Of a stretch of 64,000 nucleotides of DNA, positions 43,686-51,839 are shown one piece after another. The number at the start of each line of letters is the position of its first letter. The stretch's first letter is position 1. The notes below the pieces were generated by a model. The model searched no databases. It had not been told where the DNA came from and worked only from the letters and a program-made list of their open reading frames with translations. The position numbers were made by a program, and so were the translations under genes. This DNA comes from Kitasatospora sp. NBC_01287 (GTDB lineage Bacteria > Actinomycetota > Actinomycetes > Streptomycetales > Streptomycetaceae), in contig NZ_JAPEPB010000001.1 in assembly GCF_026340565.1 (NCBI RefSeq), positions 1,798,001 through 1,862,000 on the forward strand, in the 5' to 3' direction.

Positions 43686-45073
43686 GCCGCGTCCCCGACC
43701 GCGTCCCCGACCGCTGCCGTGATCGCCTCGGCGAGCCGCTCCAGCACCGCGTCCGCCTGCTCGTCGGTGATGGTGAGCGGCGGCAGCAGGCGCAGTACCG
43801 CGTCGTGCCGACCACCGAGTTCGACGATCAGCCCGCGCGCCAGAGCGGCCTCGCGGACCCGCACCGCGAGCGCCGGGTCGGCGGGACGGGCCCCGCAGGA
43901 GTCCGCCTCGGCCGCCGGGTCGACCAGTTCGACGCCGAGCATCAGCCCGCGCCCGCGCACGTCTCCGATGACCGGCAGCCGCCCCTTGAGCGCCGTCAGT
44001 TCGGTGCGCAGCCACTCCCCGACCCGTGCGGCCCGCTCCGCCAGGCCGTGCTCGGCCACGTGGCGCAGCGTCGCCGCCCCCGCCGCCATGGCCAGCGTGT
44101 TGCCACGGAAGGTGCCGGTGTGCGCGCCGGGCCGCCAGCCGTCGTACTGCTCCTGGTAGACCACCACGGCCAGCGGCAGGCTGCCGCCGATCGCCTTGGA
44201 GAGCACCATCGCGTCCGGCACGATCCCGCTGTGCTCGACCGCCCACATCGCACCGGTCCGCCCGACCCCGGTCTGCACCTCGTCCAGGATCAGCGGGATG
44301 CCGCGCTCCGCGGTGATCCGGCGCATCTCGCGCAGCCAGCCGTCGGGCGCGGGCACCGCGCCGCCCTCCCCCTGCACCGCCTCCACGATCATCGCGGCGG
44401 GCCGCACCACGCCGCCGGAGGGGTCGTCGAGCAGCCGCTCGGTGTAGACCGCGGCCAGCCGCTCGGCCGCCGGGCCGCCGATCCCGAACGGGCAGCGATA
44501 GGCGTAGGGGTAGGGCAGCCGGGTGACCTCGCCGCCGCTGGGCAGCGGTTCCTTCACCGCGACGTTGCCGCTCACCGCGAGCGCGCCCGCCGTCATGCCG
44601 TGGTAGCCGCCGGTGAAGGCGAGGGCGCCGCGCCGACCGGTGGCGGTCTGCATCAGCTTGAGCGCGGCCTCCACCGCGTCGGTGCCGGCCGGGCCGCAGA
44701 AGTGCACGCGGGCGCGGGCGGCGAACTCGGCGGGCAGGCTCTCCAGCAGCGCGGTGGTGAAGTCGTCCTTCTCGGCGGTGGCCAGGTCGAGCAGGTGCAG
44801 CGGGGCCCCGCCGTCCAGGGTGCGGCGGATCGCGGCCAGCACCACCGGGTGATTGTGGCCGAGCGCGAGGGTGCCCGCGCCGGAGAGGCAGTCGAGGTAG
44901 CGGCGGCCGTCCGCGCCCTCCACCGTCATGCCGCTGGCGCGCACCGGCACGATCGGGAAGGAGCGGGCATAGGTGCGGGCGGCGGATTCGCGGCCCCGCT
45001 GGCGACGCAGGATCGCCTCGCCGGCGGGTGCGGTCGGCGCGGCGGGCGCGGTGGATTCGGCGGTGGTGGTCAC
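43682..45073 (-). CDS. Diaminobutyrate-2-oxoglutarate aminotransferase
   Basis: A 463-residue class III aminotransferase of the DABA/EctB-RhbA type. It should make L-2,4-diaminobutyrate from aspartate-4-semialdehyde and glutamate. Motifs are HFCGPAGTDAVEAALKLMQT, GGYHGMT, ILDEVQTGVGRTG and the PLP lysine in VLSKAIGG (about Lys293). A GTG at 45073 follows GGGAG. With the downstream decarboxylase it provides 1,3-diaminopropane, as in citrate-hydroxamate siderophore clusters (RhbAB-like). An iron box lies 28 bp upstream. Confidence 0.92.
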   Translation of the reverse strand: MTTTAESTAPAAPTAPAGEAILRRQRGRESAARTYARSFPIVPVRASGMTVEGADGRRYLDCLSGAGTLALGHNHPVVLAAIRRTLDGGAPLHLLDLATAEKDDFTTALLESLPAEFAARARVHFCGPAGTDAVEAALKLMQTATGRRGALAFTGGYHGMTAGALAVSGNVAVKEPLPSGGEVTRLPYPYAYRCPFGIGGPAAERLAAVYTERLLDDPSGGVVRPAAMIVEAVQGEGGAVPAPDGWLREMRRITAERGIPLILDEVQTGVGRTGAMWAVEHSGIVPDAMVLSKAIGGSLPLAVVVYQEQYDGWRPGAHTGTFRGNTLAMAAGAATLRHVAEHGLAERAARVGEWLRTELTALKGRLPVIGDVRGRGLMLGVELVDPAAEADSCGARPADPALAVRVREAALARGLIVELGGRHDAVLRLLPPLTITDEQADAVLERLAEAITAAVGDAVGDAA

Positions 45074-45101
45074 GAGGGAACTCCCGCAAGGCTAGCCAAA
45101 T

Positions 45102-45120
45102 TTAGGTTAGGCTAACCTTA
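45102..45120. promoter_or_regulatory. Iron box (DtxR/DmdR-type operator)
   Basis: TTAGGTTAGGCTAACCTTA matches the actinobacterial DtxR/IdeR/DmdR consensus TTAGGTTAGGCTAACCTAA at 18 of 19 positions. Located just before the diaminobutyrate aminotransferase start, it predicts iron-dependent repression of the aminotransferase-decarboxylase operon. Confidence 0.93.
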
Positions 45121-45194
45121 GTTCAGGATTCATCGGCTCCCTGCCGGACTGTCAACGACACGCCCACCCCCGAGGTCACGGGTAGCCTGCGTGG

Positions 45195-45503
45195 TTGGAC
45201 GACCACCGCGCCGAACTCGCCCGCACCCGAGACCTCTTCGCGGCCGGCCTGATCGCCCACCTGCCCGAGCCCGCCGCCAACCTGGCCGAACTGGCCCGGG
45301 TCACCCGCCCCGGCGGGCGGCTCGCCCTCTTCCACCCGGTCGGACGGGCCGCCCTGGCCGCCCGCCACGGGCGGCGGCTCACCCCCGACGACCTACGGGC
45401 CGAGCCCAACCTCCGCCCGCTGCTAACGGCTTCGGGATGGCGGCTGAGCGGCTACGCGGACCAGGACGACCGCTTCCTGGCACTGGCCGTGCGCGCCGGC
45501 TGA
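45195..45503 (+). pseudogene. Truncated class I SAM-dependent methyltransferase
   Basis: A 102-codon frame corresponding to the C-terminal half of a methyltransferase: LIAHLPEPAANLAELARVTR, PGGRLALFHPVGRAAL and DDRFLALAVRAG. The SAM-binding glycine motif that should lie about 80 residues earlier is absent, because the 5' side runs into the iron-box promoter. TAGCCT six bases before the TTG at 45195 could be a leaderless promoter, so a short protein may still be made. It is most likely a remnant. Confidence 0.6.
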
Positions 45504-45538
45504 TCGGCGAACACCGGCTCACCGAGCAGGTCGGCGGC

Positions 45539-46234
45539 TCAGCCGCCCAGCAGGTCGAGCAGCGGGCCCAGGGCCGCCGGGCGCTGGTCGACCGGCAGGG
45601 CGTCGACCAGGTGCAGCGGGCAGCCGAGCGCCGCCGCACCGCCGTCGGCGCGGCGGTCGTCGCCGACCATCAGCACCTCACCGGGAGCCAGGCCGAGCCG
45701 GTCGCAGGCGGCCTGGAAGATCGCACGGTCCGGCTTCTGCGCCCCGAACTCGAAGGAGAGCACGTAGTCGTCGACCAGCCCGTCCAGCCTGTGCTCGCGG
45801 AAGACCGGGCGCAGATCCCAGCCGATGTTGCTCACCACCACGACCGGCACCCCGCGCCGGCGCAGCTCGTGCAGCGTCGGCTCGGCGTCGGGGTACGGCC
45901 GCCAGGCCCGCGGGGTCATGTGGCGGTCGTAGAGCGCGTCGGCCAGGTCCGCCATCGGCGCACCGGCCGCCCGGACCAGGCCCGCGTACGCGGCGCGGTG
46001 CTGGGCGGGGCTCAGGTCCCGCTTCTCCCAGGCCTCGGCCAGCTCCTGGGGTATCGCGTCCGGCGCGGGGCCGCCCGGCAGGGCGCCGTGGGCCGTCAGA
46101 CGCCGCGCGCCCTCGGCCAACTCCTCGGCGGTCAGCGTGAGACCGGCCGCCGCGGCCACCGCGCCCCACCACTGCTCGGCGGTCTCGATCCGGAAGAGGG
46201 TGCTGGAGAAGTCGAACATGATTCCTTTGATCAT
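45539..46234 (-). CDS. HAD-family hydrolase
   Basis: A 231-residue HAD phosphatase. Motif I is FDFSSTLFR, with nucleophile Asp8 but Ser10 where the general acid/base Asp usually sits. Motif II is VVVSNIGWD, motif III QKPDRAIF and motif IV VGDDRRADGG. The DFS variant is common in streptomycete homologues but may lower phosphatase turnover. The ATG at 46234 has AGGA upstream and decides the start. Substrate is unknown. Confidence 0.87.
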   Translation of the reverse strand: MIKGIMFDFSSTLFRIETAEQWWGAVAAAAGLTLTAEELAEGARRLTAHGALPGGPAPDAIPQELAEAWEKRDLSPAQHRAAYAGLVRAAGAPMADLADALYDRHMTPRAWRPYPDAEPTLHELRRRGVPVVVVSNIGWDLRPVFREHRLDGLVDDYVLSFEFGAQKPDRAIFQAACDRLGLAPGEVLMVGDDRRADGGAAALGCPLHLVDALPVDQRPAALGPLLDLLGG

Positions 46235-46388
46235 GAACCGATCCTGACACACGGCCTCCTGGCGGCCTCGGCCTGCGGGTGCTCGACCGACCGTCACCGG
46301 AAGTCGACCGGGCCGACCTCCAGGGCAACACACCGGCAGCACCAGCAGCGCCAGCAGTACGAGCAGCACCGGACGTCCGCGGTGGCGA

Positions 46389-47957
46389 CTACCGGCCGCC
46401 TCCCCCGCCGCGCGGCAGCAGGAGTGCGAGCGCGGCGGTGGTGACCAGCAGCAGCGCGGCACCGATCAGCAGCACGGCGTGCAGGCCCGCCAGGAAGCCC
46501 GGGCTGCCGGCGATCAGCGCGCCGAAGACCGCCACCCCGATGGCACCGCCGAGTTGGCGGGCCGAGTTGAGGATGCCCGAGGCCAGTCCGGCCCGCTCGG
46601 TGTCCACGGCGGCCAGCATCGCGCAGGTCAGCGGCGGCACCGCGAGGCCCACGCCGATGCCGAGCGGCACCAGCAGGGCGAGCAGCGGCAGCGTCGGGGT
46701 GTGCGGTCCGACCACCAGCAGCGCCAGCAGGCCCAGCGCCAGCACCAGTTGACCCAGGATCAGCGGCGCCTTCGGTCCCCGTCGGCAGGTGAGCGCGCCG
46801 GCCACCAGGTTGACCACCGTGGTCAGCGCGGTCATCGGGATGAACATCAGACCGGCGGTCAGCGCCGAGGCGCCGCGCTCCTGCTGGAAGAAGAGGGTGA
46901 GGACGAAGACCAGGCCGTAGTACGAGAAGTTGAGCGCGAAGCCGATCGCGGTGCAGAGGGCCACCGCGCGGTCCCGGAAGAGGGCGAGCGGGACGGCCGG
47001 GCGGCGCTGGCGGCGCTCGATCAGCACGAACGCGGTGCCCGACGCGCCGCAGAGCAGCAGGGCCAGCACGGTGCGCGGGGAGCCGTAGCCGTGGGTACCG
47101 CCGTCGATGACCGCGAAGACCAGTGCCGCCACGGCCAGGCCCACCGCCGACTGGCCGCCGAGGTCCAGCGGTGCTCGGTCGCCGCCCGGACATCGGTCCC
47201 GCGTCCTGGCCCGTGAGCCGCCGCCCGGCGGCCGGGCCGCCCGCGCCAGCGTCAACAGGGCCAGCACGCCCAGCGGCAGGCTGACCAGGCAGCTGAGAAA
47301 GACCCAGCGCCAGCCGAACGCGCTGGTCAACGCCCCGCCCAGGACCGGCCCCCCGGCGATCGCCACTCCCCCGCCGGCCATCCAGCGGGTGATCGCGCGG
47401 GCCCGCTCCACCGGGTCGGGGTAGGCCTGGCTGACCAGCGCCAGCGAGGCCGGCAGCATGATCGCCGCGCCGGCGCCCTGCACCGCCCGGGCCGCGATCA
47501 GCGTGCCCAGGTCAGGGGCCAGCCCGCAGACCACGGAGGTGAGGCCGAAGAGCACCAGCCCGGCCCCGAGGGCGCGCACCGCGCCGATCCGGTCGGCCAG
47601 GGTGCCCGCCCAGAGCAGCAGCGCCGCGAAGACCAGGGTGTAGGAGTCGGCGACCCACTGCGGGCCGGCGACCTGGTCGTGCCAGTGCCGGCCGATGGCG
47701 GGCAGGGCGACGTTCACCAAGGTCGTGTCGGAGATGGTGAGGAAGAAGCCGAGGGTGAAGACGGCCAGCGCGACGGCGGCGGCACCGGGGCGGACGGACG
47801 GGGCGACGGACGGACCGCGGGATGGACCGGCCGACGGGCCGGCCGACGGGCCGGCCGACGGACTGCGGGACGCGGACGGGCGGGATCCGCTCGCCGGGCC
47901 GGGTGCGAGCCGGCGGGGCGGGGACTGGCGCGGCGTCAGGTGGCGTAACGAGAGCAT
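46389..47957 (-). CDS. MFS exporter, DHA2 (14-TMS) family, with TTA codon
   Basis: A 522-residue drug:H+ antiporter of the EmrB/QacA type. After a Ser/Pro/Gly-rich N-terminus with a 12-bp DNA repeat (PSAG units at about 33-45) it has motif GTLADRIGAVRALG and the DHA2 signature LVNVALPAIG. Codon 4 is TTA (47946-47948), and no alternative start follows soon, so translation should need bldA leucyl-tRNA. It is 18 bp downstream of the LLM oxidoreductase gene, probably one transcript. It likely exports a secondary metabolite or drug. Confidence 0.9.
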   Translation of the reverse strand: MLSLRHLTPRQSPPRRLAPGPASGSRPSASRSPSAGPSAGPSAGPSRGPSVAPSVRPGAAAVALAVFTLGFFLTISDTTLVNVALPAIGRHWHDQVAGPQWVADSYTLVFAALLLWAGTLADRIGAVRALGAGLVLFGLTSVVCGLAPDLGTLIAARAVQGAGAAIMLPASLALVSQAYPDPVERARAITRWMAGGGVAIAGGPVLGGALTSAFGWRWVFLSCLVSLPLGVLALLTLARAARPPGGGSRARTRDRCPGGDRAPLDLGGQSAVGLAVAALVFAVIDGGTHGYGSPRTVLALLLCGASGTAFVLIERRQRRPAVPLALFRDRAVALCTAIGFALNFSYYGLVFVLTLFFQQERGASALTAGLMFIPMTALTTVVNLVAGALTCRRGPKAPLILGQLVLALGLLALLVVGPHTPTLPLLALLVPLGIGVGLAVPPLTCAMLAAVDTERAGLASGILNSARQLGGAIGVAVFGALIAGSPGFLAGLHAVLLIGAALLLVTTAALALLLPRGGGGGR

Positions 47958-47975
47958 GCCGAGGCCTGCCCCCGG

Positions 47976-48935
47976 TCACGATCCTCCCGTGGGCGCCAGG
48001 GCTGTCAGCGCCTGGAGCACCGTGGCCAGCGGGAGGGCGGGGTCCGCCTGCTCGCCGACGATGGCCGGGTCGAAGTTGAAGTCGAGGAACGCCTCGCTCG
48101 CGCCCGCCTCGCGCAGCCGCCGGAGATCGGCGGCGATCTGGGCCGGGTCGCCGTGGAGGAGCCCGCGCCCGGGGCCCCGCGCGGCACCGATGAAGATCTT
48201 CGCGCGGATCACGATCCGGACCCCCGCCGGGTCCTTGCCCGCCCGCTCGGCGGCCACGCGTACGGCGCGCGCGGCCCGCTCGACCAGTTCGACGCTGACC
48301 GTGCCAGGACTGAGCCAGCCCTGGGCGAGCCGGCCCGCCCGCTCGAAGGCCCGGTCGACCGAGCCGCCGAGCAGCAGCGGAAAGGCCGCCTGGACCGGTC
48401 GCGGACGGACCAGGGTGCGCGGCAGCTCGGTGAACTCGCCCTTGAACTCGGCGATCTCCTGCTCCCACATCAGCCGAATGACCTCGATGTACTCCAGGGC
48501 GCGACCGAGCCGCCGCTCCGGCGGCACACCGGTGGCCAGGTACTCGGCCTCCGACCAGCCCTGCGCGAGGCCCGCGTCGAGCCGGCCGCCGGAGACCTGG
48601 TCGAGCTGGATCAGCTGCTTGGCCAGCACGGCGGGCGCGAAGAAGGGCGCGTTCACCACCGAGAGGCCGAGCCGGATCCGCCGGGTGGCGCCCGCCAGGT
48701 GGGCCAGGCTGATCAGCGGTTCGGCCGAACCGTTGTAGAACCCCCCGGAGCCGGACCGACCCTGCCCACCCGAGCCGGCCGGCCCGTCGGCGACCGGGAC
48801 CAGCAGGCGGCTGAAGGTCCAGAGCGAGTGGTAGCCGAGCTCCTCGGCCCGCCGCGCCACCGCCAGCTGCGCCTGCGGCGTGGCCCAGGCCCCGGACTGC
48901 GGTACCCCTACCCCGAGCAGCAGGTTGTCGGTCAT
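47976..48935 (-). CDS. LLM-class flavin-dependent oxidoreductase
   Basis: A 319-residue luciferase-like monooxygenase with a TIM-barrel fold. Landmarks are LGYHSLWTFSRLLVP, RIRLGLSVVNAPFFAP, QLDQVSGGRLDAGLAQGW and the C-terminal GDPAQIAADLRRLREAG. It uses reduced FMN or F420, and sequence alone does not decide which. The ATG at 48935 has GGAGAG five bases upstream. It is divergent from a SnoaL-like gene and cotranscribed with an exporter, suggesting tailoring or detoxification of a small molecule. Confidence 0.88.
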   Translation of the reverse strand: MTDNLLLGVGVPQSGAWATPQAQLAVARRAEELGYHSLWTFSRLLVPVADGPAGSGGQGRSGSGGFYNGSAEPLISLAHLAGATRRIRLGLSVVNAPFFAPAVLAKQLIQLDQVSGGRLDAGLAQGWSEAEYLATGVPPERRLGRALEYIEVIRLMWEQEIAEFKGEFTELPRTLVRPRPVQAAFPLLLGGSVDRAFERAGRLAQGWLSPGTVSVELVERAARAVRVAAERAGKDPAGVRIVIRAKIFIGAARGPGRGLLHGDPAQIAADLRRLREAGASEAFLDFNFDPAIVGEQADPALPLATVLQALTALAPTGGS

Positions 48936-49003
48936 CGCCACTCTCCTAGCGCCGTTACTGAGTGCCTGCTGTAAACGTTGGCACGACAGTAAGTCAGCTA
49001 TTG

Positions 49004-49058
49004 AATGACGGGCGAATATGAAGGTACCTGGGTACTTCGTTACCGACAGAACGTCATT
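49004..49058. promoter_or_regulatory. Nested dyad in the LLM/SnoaL divergent promoter
   Basis: AATGACG (49004-49010) pairs with CGTCATT (49052-49058) around an inner GTACC-TG-GGTAC palindrome (49024-49035). The region from 48960 to 49130 is unusually AT-rich. It probably binds a shared regulator that is not encoded adjacent. Confidence 0.6.
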
Positions 49059-49082
49059 TTCGCAGACACATTTACTGTATTG

Positions 49083-49111
49083 TTGACAATTAATGACGCT
49101 AGGTGTGTATT
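49083..49111 (+). promoter_or_regulatory. Consensus-like promoter of the SnoaL-like gene
   Basis: TTGACA (49083-49088), a 17-bp spacer and TGTATT (49106-49111). The perfect -35 is rare in this GC-rich window and suggests strong vegetative-sigma transcription when unrepressed. Confidence 0.65.
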
Positions 49112-49151
49112 GGGCTCCAAGGTATTGGCCGCCCACCCTTCGGAGTGACCC

Positions 49152-49619
49152 GTGAGCACCCGTGATGACGTGATCGAGACCACCGTTCGGATGTGCTGGT
49201 ACACCGACCTGCGCGCCTGGGACCGGCTCGGCGAGGTGATGGCCGAGAAGGTCGCGCTGGACTACTCCAGCTTCGGCGTCGGCGCCCCGACGGAGGTCGG
49301 CCGCGGCGACCTGATCGCCTCCTGGCGCTCACTGCTCGGCGGCCTGAAGGCCACCCAGCACATCCTGACCAACCACCTGGTCACCCGCGACGGCGACCAG
49401 GCGATCTGCACCGCGCATTTCCAGGCGACCCACATCGCCGACATCGGCCTCGGCGAGAACACCTACACGCTCGGTGGCCGCTACAAGTTCGGCCTGCGGC
49501 TGACCGAGCAGACCTGGCTGATCGAGTCCATCGTGATGACCGCGATCTGGGCCAAGGGCAACCGGGAGATCTTCAGCGTGGCCCAGGCCGCCCAGGCGGA
49601 GCAGGCCGACCACCACTGA
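49152..49619 (+). CDS. SnoaL-like/NTF2-fold protein
   Basis: A 155-residue NTF2-like cone-fold protein: RMCWYTDLRAWDRLGEVMAE, VALDYSSFGVG, TQHILTNHLVTRDGDQAICT and a long C-terminal strand RLTEQTWLIESIVM. The WYTDLRAWD and YSSFG pattern matches the SnoaL-like dehydratase/cyclase and bile-acid-dehydratase-like branch. The GTG at 49152 has GGAG seven bases upstream. Possible roles are cyclisation, dehydration or binding of the compound handled by the divergent oxidoreductase and exporter. Confidence 0.85.
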   Translation: MSTRDDVIETTVRMCWYTDLRAWDRLGEVMAEKVALDYSSFGVGAPTEVGRGDLIASWRSLLGGLKATQHILTNHLVTRDGDQAICTAHFQATHIADIGLGENTYTLGGRYKFGLRLTEQTWLIESIVMTAIWAKGNREIFSVAQAAQAEQADHH

Positions 49620-49730
49620 GCACCGCCGCTGAGCAGCACCACTGAGCAGCACCGCTGAGCAGCACCACTGAACACCACCGCTGAGCACCGCGACCGAGCA
49701 CAGCCGCTGAGCACCGCGACCGAGCACCGC
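49612..49730 (+). repeat. 13-bp tandem repeat spanning the SnoaL-like stop codon
   Basis: From the gene's own TGA, units of TGAGCAGCACCAC and close variants repeat at 13-bp spacing for about five copies. They continue in degenerate form (TGAGCACCGCGACCGAGCAC) to about 49730. Extra stops fall in all frames. Confidence 0.9.
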
Positions 49731-49794
49731 CGCGGCCGGTCCACGAGCTGGGCCGGCCGCGGCGGCGCGCCCGGGCCGCGCCGCTGCCGGCTCC

Positions 49795-50466
49795 TCAGGT
49801 CGCGCCGCCCGGCACCACCAGGCCCGTCTCGTAGGCGAGCACCACGGCCTGGGCCCGGCTGGAGAGGCTCAGCTTGGCCATGATCCGGTTGAGGTGCGTC
49901 TTGACCGTCGCGACGCTGACCACCAGCCGCCCGGCGATCTCCGGGTTCGACAGGCCCTGGCCGACCAGGCGCAGCACGTCCAACTCCCGGCTGGTGAGCG
50001 GGTCGAGTCCGGGCGGCGGCGGGGCACCGCGGCCGGCGGCGCGGTGCGCGTAGGCCTCGATCAGCCGGCAGACCACCGTGGGGGCGAAGAGCATGTCCCC
50101 GGCGGCCACCGTCTCCACGGCCGCCAGCAGCCGCTCCGGCGGGGTGTCCTTGAGCAGGAACCCCGCCGCCCCGGCGCGCAGCGCGGCGTAGACGTACTCG
50201 TCAAGGTCGAAGGTGGTCAGGATGATGATCCGGGGCCGCGGCTCCGCCGCCCCGGTCAGGATCCGGGTGGTCGCGGTGATGCCGTCCATGCCGGGCATCC
50301 GGATGTCCATCAGGACGATGTCCGGGTGCTCCGCCGCGGCCAGGGCCACCGCCTCCTCACCCCCGGCGGCCTCGCCGACCACCTCCATCCCCGGCGCGGC
50401 CCGCAGCAGCGCGGCGAGCCCCACCCTGATCAGCACCTGGTCGTCCACCACCAGCACGCGCGTCAT
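49795..50466 (-). CDS. NarL/LuxR-family response regulator (orphan)
   Basis: A 223-residue response regulator. The receiver has Asp9-Asp10, the phosphoacceptor Asp54 in VLMDIRMPG and the lysine in FLLKDTPPE. The C-terminal LuxR helix-turn-helix reads LTSRELDVLRLVGQGLSNPE, IAGRLVVSVATVKTHLNRIM. The ATG at 50466 has GGGGGAGG eight bases upstream. No histidine kinase lies nearby, so it is an orphan or its partner is elsewhere. Confidence 0.93.
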   Translation of the reverse strand: MTRVLVVDDQVLIRVGLAALLRAAPGMEVVGEAAGGEEAVALAAAEHPDIVLMDIRMPGMDGITATTRILTGAAEPRPRIIILTTFDLDEYVYAALRAGAAGFLLKDTPPERLLAAVETVAAGDMLFAPTVVCRLIEAYAHRAAGRGAPPPPGLDPLTSRELDVLRLVGQGLSNPEIAGRLVVSVATVKTHLNRIMAKLSLSSRAQAVVLAYETGLVVPGGAT

Positions 50467-50593
50467 GCCCGTGACCCTCCCCCGTCAGCGGCACAGTTGG
50501 CCGGACCACTGTATTGCTTGACGGGAGCATGCGGTGGCACCCCTGCCGGTCCGGGGCCCGCTCGTTCCCCCATCCACCAGGTGCCGGTCGGTC

Positions 50594-51703
50594 TCAGTCG
50601 TAGTCGCTGCCGCTGACCGCCCAGGCGAGGCCGGTGGCCGGGTCCTCCAGAGCGAGGTGCAGGTGCCAGACCTCGTCGGCCGGTTCGCACCAGGTGAAGC
50701 AGCGCATCCGGGCCACCAGCGCGGCCACCGCGTTGATCCGGGGCAGCGCCGCGGGCCCGGGCCGCCCGGCGGGCCCGGACGCGCCCGACGCGCCGGCCGG
50801 GGCGGACGCGACGGGCAGCGCGGACGCGACGGGCGGGACCTGCCGCACGGGCGGGACCGGCCGCACGGACGGCGTGACCATCGCCGCCAGCACCCGCCAG
50901 ACCGCCAGTCGCCCTCGTGCCGCACCGCCGGAGCGACCGTAGGCACCGGCCCCGGAGCCGGCCCGGACCAGGGCGGGATAGGCGGCGGCGAACGGGAGGT
51001 AGCCCGCGGTGGCATCGGCGTGCGGCACACCGGCGGCGGCGAACAGCGCCGCCGCCTGCGGGGCGGTGCCGCGCACGCAGCGGGCGTCGAGCCAGCCGCA
51101 GAGCCCGCGCAGGGCGGCGGTGGCCGGCTGCTCGGGACCGGCCGCCGCGGCGGGTCCGGGCGTGGTCAGCCGGACCGGGCCCAGCCCTTCGCGGCTGTCG
51201 GGCAGCGGGAAGTGCGGGGTGGCCGCGCCATCGGCCCGGTAGGCGCTCACCCGGTCGGCGCGCTCCCAGCCCGCCTGCTCCCACGGGAGCAGCGTGAGCG
51301 GGGCCAGGGTCGGCCGGAACGCGGTCTGCTGGTCCGTCAGGTCCTCGCCGAGCAGCACCCGGGTGTGCGCCATCAGGGTGCGCACCGGCTCGGGCAGCGG
51401 CAGCGGTGCCAGCACCGACCAGGGCTGACGGGCCGCCAGCACCTCCCAGAGCGGGCCCACCCAGCCGTCCCGCTCACCGGCCGCCGCACCAGGTCCGGCG
51501 GCCGGATCGAAGAGCGCGGCGGCGATCGGCGCCGGGGCACCGAGGGCGATCTCATGGCCGAGGGCGGCGGTGCGCCGGACCGCCACCTGCTCGCCGGCCC
51601 GCGCGGCGATCTCCGCCCGGGTGCGCCGGTAGCTGCCGAGCAGCCGGGCCCAGCGGCCGTCGGCCTCCGCTTCGCGGACCGTCGGGTCCTCGTGCGTGAT
51701 CAT
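50594..51703 (-). CDS. Protein of unknown function, leaderless start
   Basis: A 369-residue protein I do not recognise. The N-terminal half is Ala/Leu/Arg-rich and helical (RWARLLGSYRRTRAEIAARA). A Pro/Val/Ala-rich linker near residues 260-310 has VRPVPPVRQVPPVASALPVA. The C-terminus ends VWHLHLALEDPATGLAWAVS. No signal peptide or membrane segment was seen. TACGCT seven bases before ATG 51703 and the lack of a ribosome-binding site indicate leaderless transcription. Confidence 0.7.
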   Translation of the reverse strand: MITHEDPTVREAEADGRWARLLGSYRRTRAEIAARAGEQVAVRRTAALGHEIALGAPAPIAAALFDPAAGPGAAAGERDGWVGPLWEVLAARQPWSVLAPLPLPEPVRTLMAHTRVLLGEDLTDQQTAFRPTLAPLTLLPWEQAGWERADRVSAYRADGAATPHFPLPDSREGLGPVRLTTPGPAAAAGPEQPATAALRGLCGWLDARCVRGTAPQAAALFAAAGVPHADATAGYLPFAAAYPALVRAGSGAGAYGRSGGAARGRLAVWRVLAAMVTPSVRPVPPVRQVPPVASALPVASAPAGASGASGPAGRPGPAALPRINAVAALVARMRCFTWCEPADEVWHLHLALEDPATGLAWAVSGSDYD

Positions 51704-51780
51704 ATTTGTCAGCGTACGGTCCACCCGGCGCCGTCCGCTGGCACTGCGCCGGCCCGGTGCGTCGCCGCCGGCGCGGCGCC

Positions 51781-51820
51781 CACCGGGCACCGGGCACCGG
51801 GCACCGGGCACCGGGCACCG
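51781..51820. repeat. 7-bp tandem repeat CACCGGG
   Basis: Five and a half uninterrupted copies of CACCGGG lie between the unknown gene and the RNA ligase gene stop. It is a perfect short-sequence repeat, likely slippage-prone. Confidence 0.9.
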
Positions 51821-51839
51821 TCCCAGGAGCAGCGGCGAC

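Noticed and set aside
42045..45089. A continuous minus-strand frame apparently joining the aminotransferase region to the decarboxylase
   Set aside because: The aminotransferase is encoded in a different frame. The decarboxylase begins at the GTGA overlap, so this is not a fusion protein.
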